Source of the DNA: Mortierella alpina
Taxonomy: Eukaryota > Mortierellomycota > Mortierellomycetes > Mortierellales > Mortierellaceae
NCBI GenBank assembly: GCA_029449245.1
Contig: JANATF010000001.1
Location: 434,001-498,000 of the forward strand
Direction of reading: 5' to 3'
DNA: 64,000 nt
A program made the translations under genes and the position numbers. Position 1 is the stretch's first letter, and the number at the start of each line of letters is the position of its first letter. Positions 49,015 through 60,936 of this stretch are shown piece after piece. The notes under the pieces are model-generated. The model worked only from the letters and a program-made list of their open reading frames with translations, made no database searches and had not been told where the DNA came from.

Positions 49015-51187
49015 TCAGACAACCGAAAACGTTTGTGACTCGCCGCTCTTCTTGTCACCGTTCACCAGGGCTTCGGGATGCTTGGCCTTGCAGTGTCTCA
49101 GAAGATCATGGTGGCGAGTAAACTTCCACGAGCAGAGAGTGCAAGGGAATGGACGAGCGGTGGTATGGGTCAGGATGTGCGATCGCAGATTGAAAGGCCT
49201 GTTGAATCTCCTTGAGCAGACTGGACAAACGTGAGGATCCTCAATTGGGGGCAGGTTGTCGACATGAACGAGCTGAGATCCTCCAAACGAGGAGCTCGAA
49301 GACGAACGACGTCGATCTTGACGCACAGGAGATGCAGGCGAGGAGTGCGACAGGTCCTTGGAATAAGGGGAGCCATAAGGCGAATTGGCGGACGTGGAGA
49401 TGATCATCGACTTGGCACGGGTCTTGTCACTCTTGCGTCTCGAGGCATCAGTGGGCGAGCTAGCCACAGCTGTCATCATAGAGTTGGATCTTGGGTGATA
49501 CGACGTGGGCAAATAGCTGGGATCGAACTCTTGCTCTTCAAACTCTGAGCTGGATTCCGATTCAGAAAACTCCTCTCGAATCTCGTCGAGAGGAGAGCTG
49601 GAACGAGGAAGGCCAGAGTCGATCATAGACTCGGTGCCAGGAAGTGGATCGCCACAGGGATACTGTCCTGGACACTTGCACAGGAGAGACATTTCCGTGG
49701 TCATAGGCTGCTCCTGCTGGTGCTGTGGTGGGTGCTGCTGCTGCTGCTGCTGGCTAAACAAGGAGGACACATCGCGTTCAAGGTCCAGCTGGTTCATTGG
49801 GGGGGTCATCTGGTTCTGATAGACACCGGCTTGAGTATTACTGTTGTTGTTGCTGAACACTGACTGAGCCATGACCGAAGGAGCCATCACAGGCGCTGAG
49901 GGGTAACCCGAGGAGGCGACCTGCTGCTGAGGCCGAGGACCGTTGTTGAGAGGGAAGAGGTCAAAGTCAGAGCTGATAGCAGCCAGAGGAGAGGCCTCGG
50001 CGTACGGGCTGTTGCTGAGGCTACTGCTGCAGCTGCTAGTGGCGGGGCTGGGACTAAAGAGAGAACTCTCGAGATTATCAAACTGTTGCATCATAACCTG
50101 ATACGCCAGTTGCTGCTGTAATTCCTTGTGCTGCACTGGTTGAGTAGTGGGAATCACATACGCGTTTTGGATGGCTTGCGGCTGGGAGCTGTAGTACATT
50201 GTTCCAATCTCTGTGGCCCCTCCAGTGTGCTTGTAGAAGGCAGGGGCGGAGGGCGACGTTGGTGGTGTTCCCAGTCCAATATGAGGCATCTCGTACTGAT
50301 GCTTTTGCTGCTGAGCTGGGGCGTAGGACTGATACTGCTGCTGCTGCTGTTGCTGCGTCAACAATTCGTTGGAGCCATCGAGATCAAGGATCTGCTGGTA
50401 GATATTGGAGGTCTCGTTGGGGAAGAACATGGGCAGGTCGAGAAGGTCCATCTCTGCGCACGATTCTGGAGAGGTGAACGGCGAGGAGGCGCACGAGGAG
50501 GTGCTGGACATGGGCGAATGAAAGACGTTATTGGCAAAGTTGCTGTTGGATTGCCTAGAAGCAAGGGAGGAGGCGAATATGCATTCGGGGGTTAGCGACA
50601 CTGGCTGTCGACAGATTATTCTTAGTCGCATGGTCGTACCGACAGTCAACATGGTCTGCGCATCTTTCCCTCTTAAGGAGCCGATTGGCTCCCCTGACCA
50701 CACAGACAAACACAGACACCCAGCGTCAAATCATCGTTGACCGACGGCGCCCACCGATTAATAATCCAAACTCCAAGCAGTCACTCCCGCGAACAGACGC
50801 CGTTTCTGTCAGCCAAGCCCGTCTGAGGAATAGAAAAAAGAGGAACAGGAGGAGGGGCGTGGCCCACAAACGTACAACGTCAAGGAGGAAGAAAAGAGAA
50901 TGTTCTCCCAGAGTACTTCTCAGTGCAAGGGTCCTTTGTACGATCAGAGAAGCCATTACAGGCTTTCAAGAGCAGTGACGGAGGGGAGAACATACAGAGG
51001 AGCATGAAGGATTAATACTAAAGCATACAACGACGCAGAGTCAAAAGTGTGAGAGTGAAAGAAGGATGGTGGACGAGAGGCGGCGTAGAACGTCAAACAG
51101 GTCCAGAAGAAGAGGGGGGAGGGTTGACCCACTGCGCAGCCTGGCAAAGGTGGGAGGATTTAGCTCCAGCCGGTTGGTCACTTACAT
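49015..51187 (-). CDS. C2H2 zinc-finger transcription factor 2 (two fingers)
   Basis: The main exon is 50554-49015 on the minus strand. The preferred model adds exon 1 ending at 51186, so that AT (51187-51186) joins G at 50554 and makes the start codon across a 631-bp intron (donor GTAAGTGACC, branch GCTAAC, acceptor CTTCTAG); the protein is 513 residues. Unspliced, the first ATG would be 50652 (545 residues). The N-terminal 430 residues are Ser/Gln/Pro-rich with two poly-Gln runs and an acidic Ser patch. Two fingers (about 440-495) follow, CPVCSRRFNRPFNLRSH and CTLCSWKFTRHHDLLRH, then a short tail. The fingers match fingers 1-2 of the factor at 21298-23397. It is a nuclear DNA-binding regulator of unknown target. 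Confidence 0.88.
50677..50692. repeat. 16-bp palindrome containing ATTGG
   Basis: GGAGCC and GGCTCC form perfect arms around GATT, and the centre contains a CCAAT-box pentamer on the minus strand. It lies within the proposed first intron of C2H2 factor 2, or just upstream of ATG 50652 if that start is used. Confidence 0.6.
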
Positions 51188-51453
51188 GATGGATAAGGTT
51201 GTTTGGCGGTCAGGGCTGCTGGACAAAACTTTGCTGAGGAGGCGAGAGGGTGGGGTCGAGTTAGAAGAGAAGCGAACAGAGCGAGAGAGCGAGAGTCGGG
51301 AAGTGGTGCTGGCTGGCTGGCTGAGGGTATATTTGACAGGGCAAGGCTGTAACGGGCTACAAAAGAGCAATAGGCGTTGGATCTGTTGGAGGATCTGTTT
51401 TGGTTCGAAAGTAAGAAGAGGAAAAGCAAGGCGGAAGCGCAGCCCTGCGTGGG

Positions 51454-51461
51454 TTTATATA
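51454..51461 (-). promoter_or_regulatory. TATA-like box of C2H2 factor 2
   Basis: TATATAAA on the minus strand lies about 270 bp upstream of the split start codon. A second AT-rich candidate lies at about 51327-51334. Between it and the donor the leader is pyrimidine-rich and contains no ATG. Confidence 0.5.
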
Positions 51462-54400
51462 TTTTTTGCAGGCTGCTCCCGCGAGAGCCGTCAAACGAGC
51501 TGACGGTCGGCGATAGGGTGTGTCTGGGCGTGTTGACGGGGATGCGAGGGCGGACTGAATTGAGTCACATAAACAATGCTTGCCGGGTGCGTAATGGTTC
51601 TCCCGATGGCCCTCTGCTCCCAATTATTGATTTAGTCTCCTGCCGTGCCTTTGGAGCAATTGCAGCCAGCCAGTCAGTCAGGGGGACGCACACTAAGAAT
51701 TTGTCAGCTCCCTTCCAGCGCTGTGATTATTAATGGCTGAATTGTATTGCCTAGAATATAAAAACCGTTTCTCTACCACCTCTGAGGCAGAAAAAACAGA
51801 GTTTCATTCCATGCGCCTCGCTTCTTGTGGGTGTGGTAGCGTTGCCAACCATGTGTCCTGTGCCAGCGCGCTATCCTCCTCATACATACGTGGCTCCATC
51901 AGCATCTCTGACGCAATTTCCTCTCTATGCTCACAATCCACCTCTGTACGGCGTCTGAGCACGCACTCTTTCTCGATCTCACCACTACTTACTGTTACTT
52001 ACTGTCGCGGTGCCTGCGAGACCCTGATGCCCAGTTGACCGAGTAGCCACCGAGAACCTCTGATGTATTTGCTCCTAGTACTACATTCTTTTTACAGCGA
52101 TAGCAATGATAGCAAGGGAGGTGTCAATGAGCCTGAACCTCAGGCTGCAACCATTAAGGCTTTTACCCGAACCCTTTGTCGCTCCTGCTCATGTACAAGG
52201 TGATTAATAACAAGCACCACGTACTACAGAATGCCTTGCTCAAGCTCAGCGGTTTGGCACCCTCTTTTTTTCCTTTCTCATCGTTCTCTTTCTTTTAGTG
52301 TTTAGTGTTCACTTAAGGTTACGCGTCCTCATGCTGAGTAATTCTTCGCTTCTCCACTGGCAATGTGCTTTGAAACATAGAGAGACGTTATCGTTCCTTC
52401 ATGTTCTATTTTTCCCCCTTGGCAAGAAGGGCATCTCTCCCTCCCTGGCGTGCTTTATACATAGCGGCCAAGTTTATACGATATTAGCTTGCCGCTGTTC
52501 CACACGCATACATCGCGCATTGTACACCTGCAGTCTTCAACTCATCATTTATCCATTGCATAGAGAAGAACTGATCCCTGGAATGTTAGCGCGACAAGTG
52601 CAGCAATTGAAAAAAAAATAGAGAGAAGGTCATTGAGCTGGTCTCTCATCCCCTCCAATGAGGGCCTCATCGCGGCCGTGTTCGGAAAGCGAGCAGCACG
52701 ACTCTGGAGAAAATGGCGCGCCTATCTCTGCCTCCGAGGATGGAAAGGACAAATAGAGCCATCCCGCTTTTATTTTATTTTTTGGCAGCAGAGGGAAGAA
52801 AGATTTATGCGAGCCAACTGGGATTGCCCTCTCTGTACTGCAATTGATTTCATTAGCCAGATCGACGGCATTGCACACGCGGCCTTTTTTTCATCTCCTT
52901 TCTGCATCACTGAAGCGGCGTATTCATCTGGTACTTGTCCTTTCAATTGCCCTCTGCTGCAGGGTGGCCCTTTCAACCCCCTTCATCCCCGCGATTGACC
53001 AGATTGCAAGTCTAACACGTAGTATATCAGTGTTTGAGAGCTCGACCCCTTCTATGCCTTATCCCGTCGTCACAGTAATCATCTCCTCAACGAGACACGG
53101 TGGCGAAGGAGGAAGAGGCTTGTCGTCGGCTCGTTGTACCCTCACTCTCCAGATGGCTTCACAGAAGGGACTGAAAGCCAGGTACTCGTCCTTGCTTTCA
53201 ATGGCTTGGAAACAAAGAGGCTTGGTTGGAACAAGGGGTGTAAGCGACTTGCCGGAACATCAAGTACATACCGCCGGCGCATATAGACGTTGTAAAGTCG
53301 TCGTTCAATGGTTATCACGATAAGGGCCTAAAAACGCATCCTCAACCGATAAAGTAAAGGCGCCTCCCGTTCTTGATGAAGAGGAGTTCTTTTTTGAACA
53401 AGAGAGAAACGACGAGGTATGGCAGGATACCAACTATCCACAGGACTACACCACGCTTGAAGGCCAAAAAAAACACTGGGCGCTCAAGCTGAGCATCTGC
53501 TCATAGCCACCAAGAGCCACGCGCGCTATTTCAAAAATCTCCTTTTTGGATGGCTGTTCACTTTCTTCCTCACCCATTGACCGCCCCTCCCCTCCGCCCA
53601 AAGACGCGCAACAGCCTGTACGCGCATGCACGCTGTGTTGATGATTCTTGGCACGCATCGGCAAAATATTACCACCGTACTCCCTTTTCTTTAGGATCCT
53701 CGTCCTCCCCCCACCCCTTTTTTTCTCTTTGCCTTTGAAAGGCGATTGATGCCTCATTTAGGCATTGTCCCGGGGCAAGATGCGTGCAGAGCGTCTGCTC
53801 ATGATCGATCACAGAGGTTGTCTTTTTTTTTTTTGTTACTGCATCGACCTTAATTTTGTTCGCCTGCTGCTTTATCTTGTGTCTTAAATTCACCCTTTTC
53901 TTTTTTTTTTCAGGGCGCCAACCCAGAGTTCTCCCTTTCTATTTTTTTTCTTCCAAGTGCTGTTCCTTGTAAGCCGTGTCATAATGAGAGACTTTTTGAA
54001 TTGAACCCGATCCCTTCCGCGCAATGGTCTCCCTTTGACGAATACTGTGCTGTAGGTACCGTGGTTTCAAATAGCCCGAACGACACTTCTCTCTCTCTCT
54101 CCACAAAACAAAAAAAGAAAAGTCTTCCAGGAGTTCCACTGTCGTCGCCAAAACTCTTTGTAAGTATACTTTGGCTGTCGATCGCTCAGAACAGATGTGG
54201 GAGGCGGGCGTGGAGAGGATGTATCACGATATCACCTACCAGGTGGCATTTTGTACCAAAGGTGGAGTATAGACTAGACTATCAACCATTGCAGGGAGAA
54301 CGTCAAATGAGATTGGATGTCACACACACCAGGGTCGACTCAATGTTCTAGGCCATATGTATCGTCTGTATCTTGCTTGATGTAGTTGCCAGCTGGGAAA

Positions 54401-54564
54401 TGGCAAAATATTTTCCCGCAGTAATCGCTACCTTCTGCAGTCAATATGGGATAAACATCTAAAGGTTCTTCCCTCGCTCTCAGGTTTCGCGCCCTCCCCC
54501 CTCCACTTCATTCACTCGCGGGTGTTCTTTGTTCTTTTCTAAACTTATCTCTCTCACCACCAGC

Positions 54565-54634
54565 AAAGGTACCACCATCACGAGGAAAGGTTCCACCATC
54601 ACACGAAAGCCGAAAGCCGAAAGCCGACCGACCG
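54565..54634 (+). repeat. Compound direct-repeat array
   Basis: Two imperfect 21-bp copies (AAAGGT(A/T)CCACCATCAC core) are followed directly by three perfect GAAAGCC heptamers and GACC units. It lies in non-coding DNA about 3.4 kb upstream of C2H2 factor 2 and 0.6 kb downstream of the PFK-2 gene. Confidence 0.7.
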
Positions 54635-55173
54635 ATTAACGCCCGTCGCCGCCACGATGGAATCAGGTCACCCTCTCTTTCGCTAAAGAACTGCGGACCT
54701 CTGTTCGCATTCAAAGCGAGTGCCCGCGTAGGCTACCAGGTTATTGCACACGTTACCCGCTCAACCGCATGCTCAACACGACCATGTACATACGCTGGGT
54801 ACCGGTTCTAAATGGCGCAGATAAAAGCGAATCTCGGAAGTTGGCCCCAAAAGGCAACCTCGCACTTGCCTCTTTTGCAACTCCCACGAGGGAGCGTGAA
54901 ATGAAATGGAGAAGGCGCGTGCCTTTTAGACCCCGCTCTGATGATCTCAGACTGACCTGCAGAACTGTAACCCAGCTGGGCGCCAACCTCCAGTGTAACA
55001 ACCTAACTTCTCACGTAATAAAAAATCACTCCCATGTTTATCCACTGTGCATAACATCAGCGCGCATAGTTACCTTACTACTGCACCGGTGCAGCCATCG
55101 AAAACGTGCAATCGCAATCAAGAGAGTATCATGGTAGAGAGCATTTCTTTTTCATTAGAGTCGTTATCATTGC

Positions 55174-58137
55174 TCACTTCTCCACAGATTCCTCGACAAA
55201 CCAGTCCAATTCCTCAACCCATCTGAACTTCCTGACAACTGTTCCATGAGGCTTTGGCTCGACGCAGTAAACCGTGTGCAAATGAACATCCATATCTGGC
55301 ATCTTGGATCGGTCAATGTCCATCAAATATCCCAACAAGATGCGAAGGACCACCCGATGAGTGACAATCAGCAGATCCGATGTCATCCTCTCGAGTTCAA
55401 TAATTAGTGGGTTCAGTCGCTGGATCACATCCAGGTACGATTCCCCGCCCATACCTAAGAAGAGCGTTGATTCAAAGTCGTGGAGAGCGATGGTAAGCTG
55501 ATGAGCGTCACCCAGAGGATTACATGCCATAAAAGACATAGTATAATCGTACCAGGGTAGCGATAAAACAACTTGCTGACTCTCCGTGCTTCGTACTCCT
55601 CTGGGTATAACTGTTCAATCTGGCTATAGGACAGGCCCTCGCAAATGCCTATGTGCGGAAGAGAGGCGTTAGAGTCCACCTTGCGATTTCACCATCTATC
55701 ACGACGTTTGATCTTCATTTTGTGCCACTGTTGACTTACCAGCATAAATCTCGTTCAAAAATCGGATATGCTTGATATCGTATTCCTTGGGGTCGAACTC
55801 TTCGACGGTCTCCTTGGTACGTGTCAACATACTCGTCCAAACTGCGACAGTCTTCTCGCGTTGTGGTGAAATCGCCATCCCTGCGTCGGCCTCAACTCTC
55901 CGCGACCGCTCGTTCTCCTTCCTTTGCTGTTTGATGAACCGTGACAGACATGCTCCATACTTCTTTCCTTTTGTTGACAGTGGTGCATCTCCTCCTAGCA
56001 ATCATCAAGTCAAAGAAACGGTGGATCAGTTTGCGTGAGATGTGGTTCATAACCTCCATGGCTCATAGTACGAAATACAATTCAGAAAATGGCAAGTCGA
56101 ATTTTACCAATCTTTCCAACAATATTGTCGACACTCTCACCATGGCGCGTTAGCCATATACACCTTGGTGACAAATTGAAGTTCATCAGATAAAAGATGC
56201 ATTGTCCCGCCAGGTAGCCTTGGATGTTGTATGCGATCACCTGAAAATGAGACCAACGCCGATTAGGATTACATTGCACAACCTTCGATTCCAACCATCG
56301 CATCGCCATACACTCCATGGTTCTCTATATGCGTGTAGCCTTACCTTCTTGCCGACATTGATGAGCTTGCAGTACTGGATGCCATCCTCCTCGTCGTCCT
56401 CGCCCAAGGTCTGGTATGACCTTTCGTAATTTTCGAGTCGCTTCCTAAAGTCATCTCTTGCCGCTTTCTCATCCATGCCTTTATAGTCGGGGGAGCTGAG
56501 CTTCATCGAGATGTTGTGCGAGAGAACCACAGGATCGGTACATATTGATTCGATAAACAGGACCCTGCAGTTGGGCTCCGACTCCAATCGGTTAAGAAGC
56601 ATCTTCCTCCGTTCCCGGGAGGAATTCGTCGCATCTAGAAACGAGATCGACAATTTGCGCGTTAGGCTTGTCATATCAGGGCAACGGCCCACAGCAGCGA
56701 CGAAGGTTACAAGGACTTACCATGAATACCAACGCGTCCTCCTTGTTTAAGCCATGTGATAAGCTCCTCTAGGCTTTCGAGTGCCAGTTCATCGCGTATC
56801 GTCTTGGCGGCTGTGTTCTGGGGATCAAAGAAGGCGTGCGAGTGGCTGGTCCCGTTCTTGTTGTCGCCCTTGGAGGCTGTCCTGCGTCGATTACCCACAT
56901 TGAATACCTAGCAGCAAGAGAGGAACCCGGGTACGGAAGGACAAGTAGAGTTAGAATCATGAACAAATGGAACATTTATAAACAATAATGTACCAGAAGC
57001 ATTGTAGATAAGGATCAACAGGTTGGCTTTGCAAGGCTATGATGCACAAAGGCACACAACGGAAGAAAAGAAAAGGTGGAGCAGCAATGCTGCCCAAGCA
57101 GGCCAAGTAGAAGAAGATACAAACGAGCGAACGTAGCGTAGAGCTGCTCAGCAGTTCCACGCCCAAAAAGCGGATCCGGTCACGGTCGCGATTGTGTTGT
57201 GCTTGCAGTCCCACAATAAAGTTCTCCGCGATTTGTGTGTTTGTGTGCGAATGTGTGTTGTTGTTGTGGTGCGATCTCCCCCATCGATGAACCACTTGAC
57301 CTCTTCTTTTTCCCATGGATCCATGCTCTCTTATCAACAGGGCACAGCATGAACAAAGGAAAGAAAAAAGTGCGGGCATATAGATTAGACTATTCCTTCG
57401 CCTTCCCCCCCCCCCCCCATTTACGCCAGCCTTTCCCCTGGTTCTTCCCGCATTATTCCCCTTTATGGTCGCCCACAGATCGCCTGTCTTATCCTGCATG
57501 ATACATGGAGTCTGTTACTGCTGCATTCCTTCTACTAGCTCAAGCTTCCTTCTCGAGCCTCTTACCTTTGTGTCGTACTGAAGCCAGGTCAGATAGCGCT
57601 GTAGTTTCTTGACCAGGTAGCTCTTGCCTCTTGCTGGTAGGCCAACTGTAGTAAAAAGAGCATAAAGGAACAAGTCAGGGTCTCATTCACTGAACAACCG
57701 CTAGGAAAAAACGTTTCGGAAAGGGACAACCAGACTCTTGCTTACCCATAATGACCACCAGCTTGGAGCCAAACTCATGTTGGCTGTCTTCGAGTTCTGA
57801 AAAAAAGAAGAAAAATAAAAAAAGTCCAAAAAAAAAAGTTTAGTCAATTGACTCATGTTCCCTTTCTGCATGCAGTTTATGCCGAGGTTCTGGTGCAATG
57901 GGAAAAGGAGGGACGAAAGGGGAACTTACCCTGCGGCAGTTTGGTCATGACTACGCCAGGCTGATCAAACGAACATAGACTTCTGCGGCGGAAAGCTTCT
58001 GCCGAGTGGGGGTCGACCATGGGAATCGAGACCCCGTTGACGCTGTTGCGCGACGCTGCAGCGGCAACATCCACGGCGCCTGCCTTTGCGCCGGCGCCGA
58101 GTATATGGTTTGTAGGGTGAATGGGATCTTTCTGCAT
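55174..58137 (-). CDS. 6-phosphofructo-2-kinase/fructose-2,6-bisphosphatase
   Basis: Nine exons (58137-57930, 57796-57746, 57645-57566, 56907-56721, 56634-56345, 56240-56108, 55994-55740, 55648-55553, 55454-55174) give 526 residues. The kinase half has the Walker A motif GLPARGKSY (about 88-96), FNVGNRRR and HDATNSSRERR. The phosphatase half has LTRHGES (His near 305), the acid residue in FLNEIYAGICEG, GESYLDVIQRL and the second His in VTHRVVLR (about 466). Both catalytic sets look intact, so the protein should make and break fructose 2,6-bisphosphate, the activator of glycolytic PFK-1. The N-terminal 75 residues are Ala/Ser-rich with RRRSLCSF, a possible kinase site; regulation by phosphorylation is inference. 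The start is the first ATG before this segment. Confidence 0.95.
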
Positions 58138-58928
58138 CGTTCTGCGTACAAGGTCCGTGGGGTGTGTTGTTACTGTGGTGGTGGTGAGGTGGTGGGGTGG
58201 ATGTGGAGTGTGTGGGTGTGTATCCGTTCTGGGTTGCGCGGTGTTGATATTAAAGAGAGAGCGTCGTGGGCGGAGTAAAGTGGAGAAGAAAAAAGAGAGT
58301 GCAGGGAGATAAAGAAAATTGATAAGAACTTTTTTTTTATATCTTTTCACCGTGCGAGGCAGGCCAGCCAGGCAGCCATCACGTGCACCAGCACCTCTCG
58401 GCCACGATCCCTTTTTCAGCATCATTGCTCGCCGACTGAACTATCCAATCTCGCAACGGGCCAGGCGGCCATCTTCAGCTGCACTCTCTAGATAGCACGC
58501 GGACAATGATGGGCACAGACATATGCTGCCTGCTGTCGATGCGGCATGCCATTTGCTGATGCTGTTGAGCATCGGATACTCTCAAGAGCAGCAGCTGCTC
58601 ATTGGGCTTTTTGATACACAAGGCGAGGTCCACATCCCGAAACAGGGCGGCCATGCATGGTCTCAAAGAAATATCGGGTACTCATTTATTACGAAATAGT
58701 TGTTTGAAGGCGTTGGTATCTGTGCATGTTTGTTGTGGCTACAAATAGAAGAGTGGCCAAAAGAAACGCCCGGCGATCGGATCTGGTGCGATCGCTGTAG
58801 GGCTCATGTGCTACTGCCGTCACTCTTTTCTTTTTTTTCCTTTCCATTCCCCCCTTTTTTTTCTATAGGCTTCCCGATATTGTATTTTGGTGTTTGTTTT
58901 CGGTGCCAGGTCTCTTTTTCGGGTTCCA
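58138..58928. other. Intergenic: PFK-2 promoter and sulfotransferase 3' end
   Basis: No gene is supported. A CCAAT pentamer lies near 58445, and a T-rich/C-rich tract runs along 58826-58863. Confidence 0.5.
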
Positions 58929-60936
58929 TTATCCGCGGTCAACATCGTACTCCCATCCTGGAAAGTCCTGTCGGTGCTCAAACATGTCAACGAGTTTTTG
59001 GTTAAAGGGCTCAAACACACGTTGCAGTCGATACCGGGTCGAAAGCTCTAGAGGTGGGTCCGAGTACACCAGTTGTGGGGATTGCGATCCACCCGAATGG
59101 CTCGATGTTCGACGCTCATATTCCAACTCTGGATCCTCGCTCGAATCCAAAATCTCGTCCTCGTCCTGGATGACGATTCTGCCAGCTCCAAAGATCTTGC
59201 TGTGTCCTGCTCCTCCGTGTCGCAAGGGTGCCATGGGGTCGGTGCCAATTTCGATTGGAATGTTCATGAAAGGCGCAGGGTCGAGGTTCAAGAAATGTGC
59301 CAGGCGCACCATGGTGGAAACGGTCGACTTTTTGTCATAAAGGTCCTCGGTTCTCAGCACGAGGATCTTGGTGAATGGTACGTACTTGACAAACTCGTGC
59401 AGCTGGGAATAATAAAGGCCCTTGACAATCAAGTTCAGCAGAGGCGCAGGTGGGTCTAGTTTGCACGGAACGTCATGTGGTTAGCTCCTGCAGTGGAAGG
59501 CCCCATCGAACCTTCTCTCGTGCGAGCGAGACGTACCTCGTGCATTGTTCGACCTTGGGCGATTAGGGAGGCCCATTCGCTTGGCGGCTAATTTTATATT
59601 AGGGGCGTGTGGGGCGAAGTTCAGTTAAATATACCTAGCAACTGACACACTCCGTAAGCAGGTGGCCGAAAAAAACAGCGAACATTCGCACTTACTCTTG
59701 TTGGCCTCTTCCGAGTGACAGCGCAGGAACTCTGTCCACTTTTTACTTCCTGGACGTGCAATGCACTCCTTGAGTATCAACAACTCTTCCGCTACAATTT
59801 CTTCAAAGCTGTATCCAGCCGCGTATTGTTCTGGATAGGAGGTAGAACGCAAGCATTAGCAACTTGACAGAAATGACAGAAATGCTGTAGGCCATCTTAA
59901 CATGCGCACTATCGCTCCGCATCAACGACAGTTCGGTATAGACTCACTTTGCTCCAGGTAGTTGAGGTATGCGCGGTCGATAGGGTCACGAAAGATGAAC
60001 ACGGCTTTGATCTCAGGCATGGTGCTTGCAATTCTCTTGCTGGCTCCGTCCATGTGTAGGTAACTGGGCGCACACTCTCCCACCAGGATCTTTTTGTCAT
60101 TGTAGGCTGGGGTCTCATGGTGGTCCATGTTGACGTGGCTGAAGCCATAATGCTGGATGTGAGGAAGGGACTCTCCCGAAAGCACTGGGTTGTGGGAGGC
60201 CACGGGGATATCCTTGATCGAGGGGAAATACTGCAGATACCACTCGAGGTTTTTGGAGGCTGGGTCAAGGTCGTTGAACTTGTGAGATCCAAAGAAGGGT
60301 GTTTCCAGAGTATCCGGCAGGTCCATCAAGGAGGCATTTCCAGTTCTAGGGAGGGTTGCACATTGGATATGAAGGGTCAATCATTGCGGCTGTCCCATGT
60401 ACTGCAACACACTCACAAGCTCAAAACAAAACAAAAACAGCCTGGCACGGGGGGAGCGGGGAGCGAGAAAAGCAATATGTGTGTGCTTACCTCTCATACA
60501 TGTCCTTCGACTTGATAAGGTCCCAGACTTGGGGATGAGTCCGGAAAGCCTCGTAGAGAACGTCGGCTCCACTGTGTTCTGCACCCGCAATCATGAAGCT
60601 CGGCACAATCTTTTTGCAGATCTGCCAGTGACGCCCGTTCCTGCATGCTGGTGGGAAGTAGACAGTGGTGCTGCGCTCTCTCTTAACCAGACGCTTTGGC
60701 AACATGTCGACATTCTCGCTGCGATCGTCCTCTAGGGCTGTTGCCAAGGACTTTATCCTGACCTTGCCTTTAAACTGGAGACTGTGGGCATATCGTTCCA
60801 TCATGATACGCTCTGCATCCTGTGGATCGGCATCAAGGATTCCTTGGAACAGATTCTTTGACGGCAGGCGTACGATGAATACAAGGCATATGGACAGGAA
60901 ACAGCACACAAGAGCGATCCTTCGCATGCGCGGCAT
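58929..60936 (-). CDS. Membrane-anchored sulfotransferase family protein
   Basis: Exons 60936-60491, 60345-59948, 59830-59696, 59587-59537 and 59455-58929 give 518 residues. A short basic N-terminus and one transmembrane helix (about 7-24) indicate type II topology, as in Golgi sulfotransferases. PAPS-binding regions can be aligned: SFMIAGAEHSGADVLYEAF (5'-phosphosulfate loop, about 112-130) and AVFIFRDPIDRAYLNYL (3'-phosphate loop, about 263-280, Arg and Ser/Tyr-type positions). A later GYSFEEIVAEEL and KILVLRTEDLYD are typical of heparan-type sulfotransferases. The 5' loop lacks the usual Lys (Lys-x-Gly-Thr becomes Glu-His-Ser-Gly), so activity is uncertain. The 3' end is Ser/Asp-rich. The acceptor is unknown; a wall or secreted glycan is inferred. 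Confidence 0.87.

Larger units (their letters stand above)
51188..55173. other. 4.0-kb gene desert upstream of C2H2 factor 2
   Basis: No ORF has a recognisable domain; the largest (52844-53323, +) reads through repetitive Ser/Leu sequence. Poly-T runs occur near 53822 and 53902. A direct-repeat array lies at 54565-54634. I see no transposon or RNA gene. Confidence 0.55.
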
